DNA of 13,641 nucleotides from SIG469 sp964541215 (lineage in GTDB: Bacteria; Bacillota; Clostridia; Oscillospirales; Oscillospiraceae), in the NCBI GenBank assembly GCA_964541215.1, contig CAZIPP010000036.1, positions 1 through 13,641 of the forward strand. Direction: 5' to 3'. Shown piece after piece: positions 13,591-13,641 of this stretch. The notes under the pieces are model-generated. The model did not search any database and was not told the origin of the DNA. It saw only the letters and a list, made by a program, of their open reading frames with translations. A program made the translations under genes and the position numbers. Numbering within the stretch: position 1 is the first letter of the stretch; every line of letters starts with the position of its first letter.

Positions 13591-13641
13591 GCGGGCGTAG
13601 CTCATCCGGTAGAGCGCCACCTTGCCAAGGTGGAGGTAGCG
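13591..13641 (+). tRNA. tRNA-Gly (anticodon GCC), 3' end outside the window
   Basis: Acceptor 5' strand GCGGGCG, TA, D-arm GCTC...GAGC (13600-13615), anticodon stem CCACC / GGTGG around loop TTGCCAA with anticodon GCC, then variable loop AGGTA and the first bases of the T arm. The window ends at about tRNA position 51, so the T loop, the 3' acceptor strand and any encoded CCA cannot be seen. It might head a tRNA cluster. Confidence 0.93.

Noticed and set aside
1..13641. CRISPR array, prophage or defence system
   Set aside because: No regularly spaced long direct repeats, and no cas, integrase, capsid or nuclease genes are visible; the only tandem repeat is the three-unit 10-bp tract at 1945-1974.

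Overview
The window looks like chromosomal DNA from a spore-forming, probably gut-associated member of the Bacillota, class Clostridia. The reasons are GGAGG-type ribosome binding sites, sigma-A-like promoters (TTGACA / TATAAT, 16-18 bp spacing), the rplM-rpsI pair with a hairpin leader, a BofA-family sporulation protein, an XRE/DUF6809 pair, and several small foldback repeats without a transposase. Species cannot be fixed from the sequence alone.

Layout. 1-217: a MITE-like foldback element (11-161) and a 40-bp perfect palindrome acting as a terminator. 216-860: an AT-rich islet with divergent genes for a small XRE repressor and a DUF6809-like protein, sharing a promoter region that carries two near-identical 19-bp palindromes 53 bp apart. 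889-1901: the rplM-rpsI ribosomal operon (minus strand) with its promoter, leader hairpin and terminator. 2021-2731: a TtcA-family PP-loop tRNA sulfurtransferase. 2733-2879: a second foldback element that fills the gap to the convergent bofA gene (2870-3127) and supplies its stop codon. 3220-4180: a monocistronic SDR oxidoreductase. 4339-7642: two tandem paralogous stand-alone adenylation (AMP-binding) enzymes on the minus strand, each with its own promoter; both are DltA-like but lack the Asp that normally holds the amino group. 7643-7978: a 336-bp gap with several hairpins ending in an intrinsic terminator, possibly a structured RNA. 7979-13503: an operon driven by a TTGACA/TATACT promoter, with a divergent type IIA topoisomerase B subunit, its A subunit, and a lipoprotein with a transglutaminase-like fold whose catalytic Cys and His are replaced. 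13550-13641: a promoter and the 5' two-thirds of a tRNA-Gly(GCC), cut by the window end.

Most of the window is housekeeping (translation, tRNA modification, topology, sporulation). The less ordinary parts are the adenylation pair, the topoisomerase-lipoprotein operon with its degenerate domain, the unassigned hairpin-rich gap upstream of it, and the XRE islet with paired operators. All family assignments are from reading motifs by eye; no database search was run.
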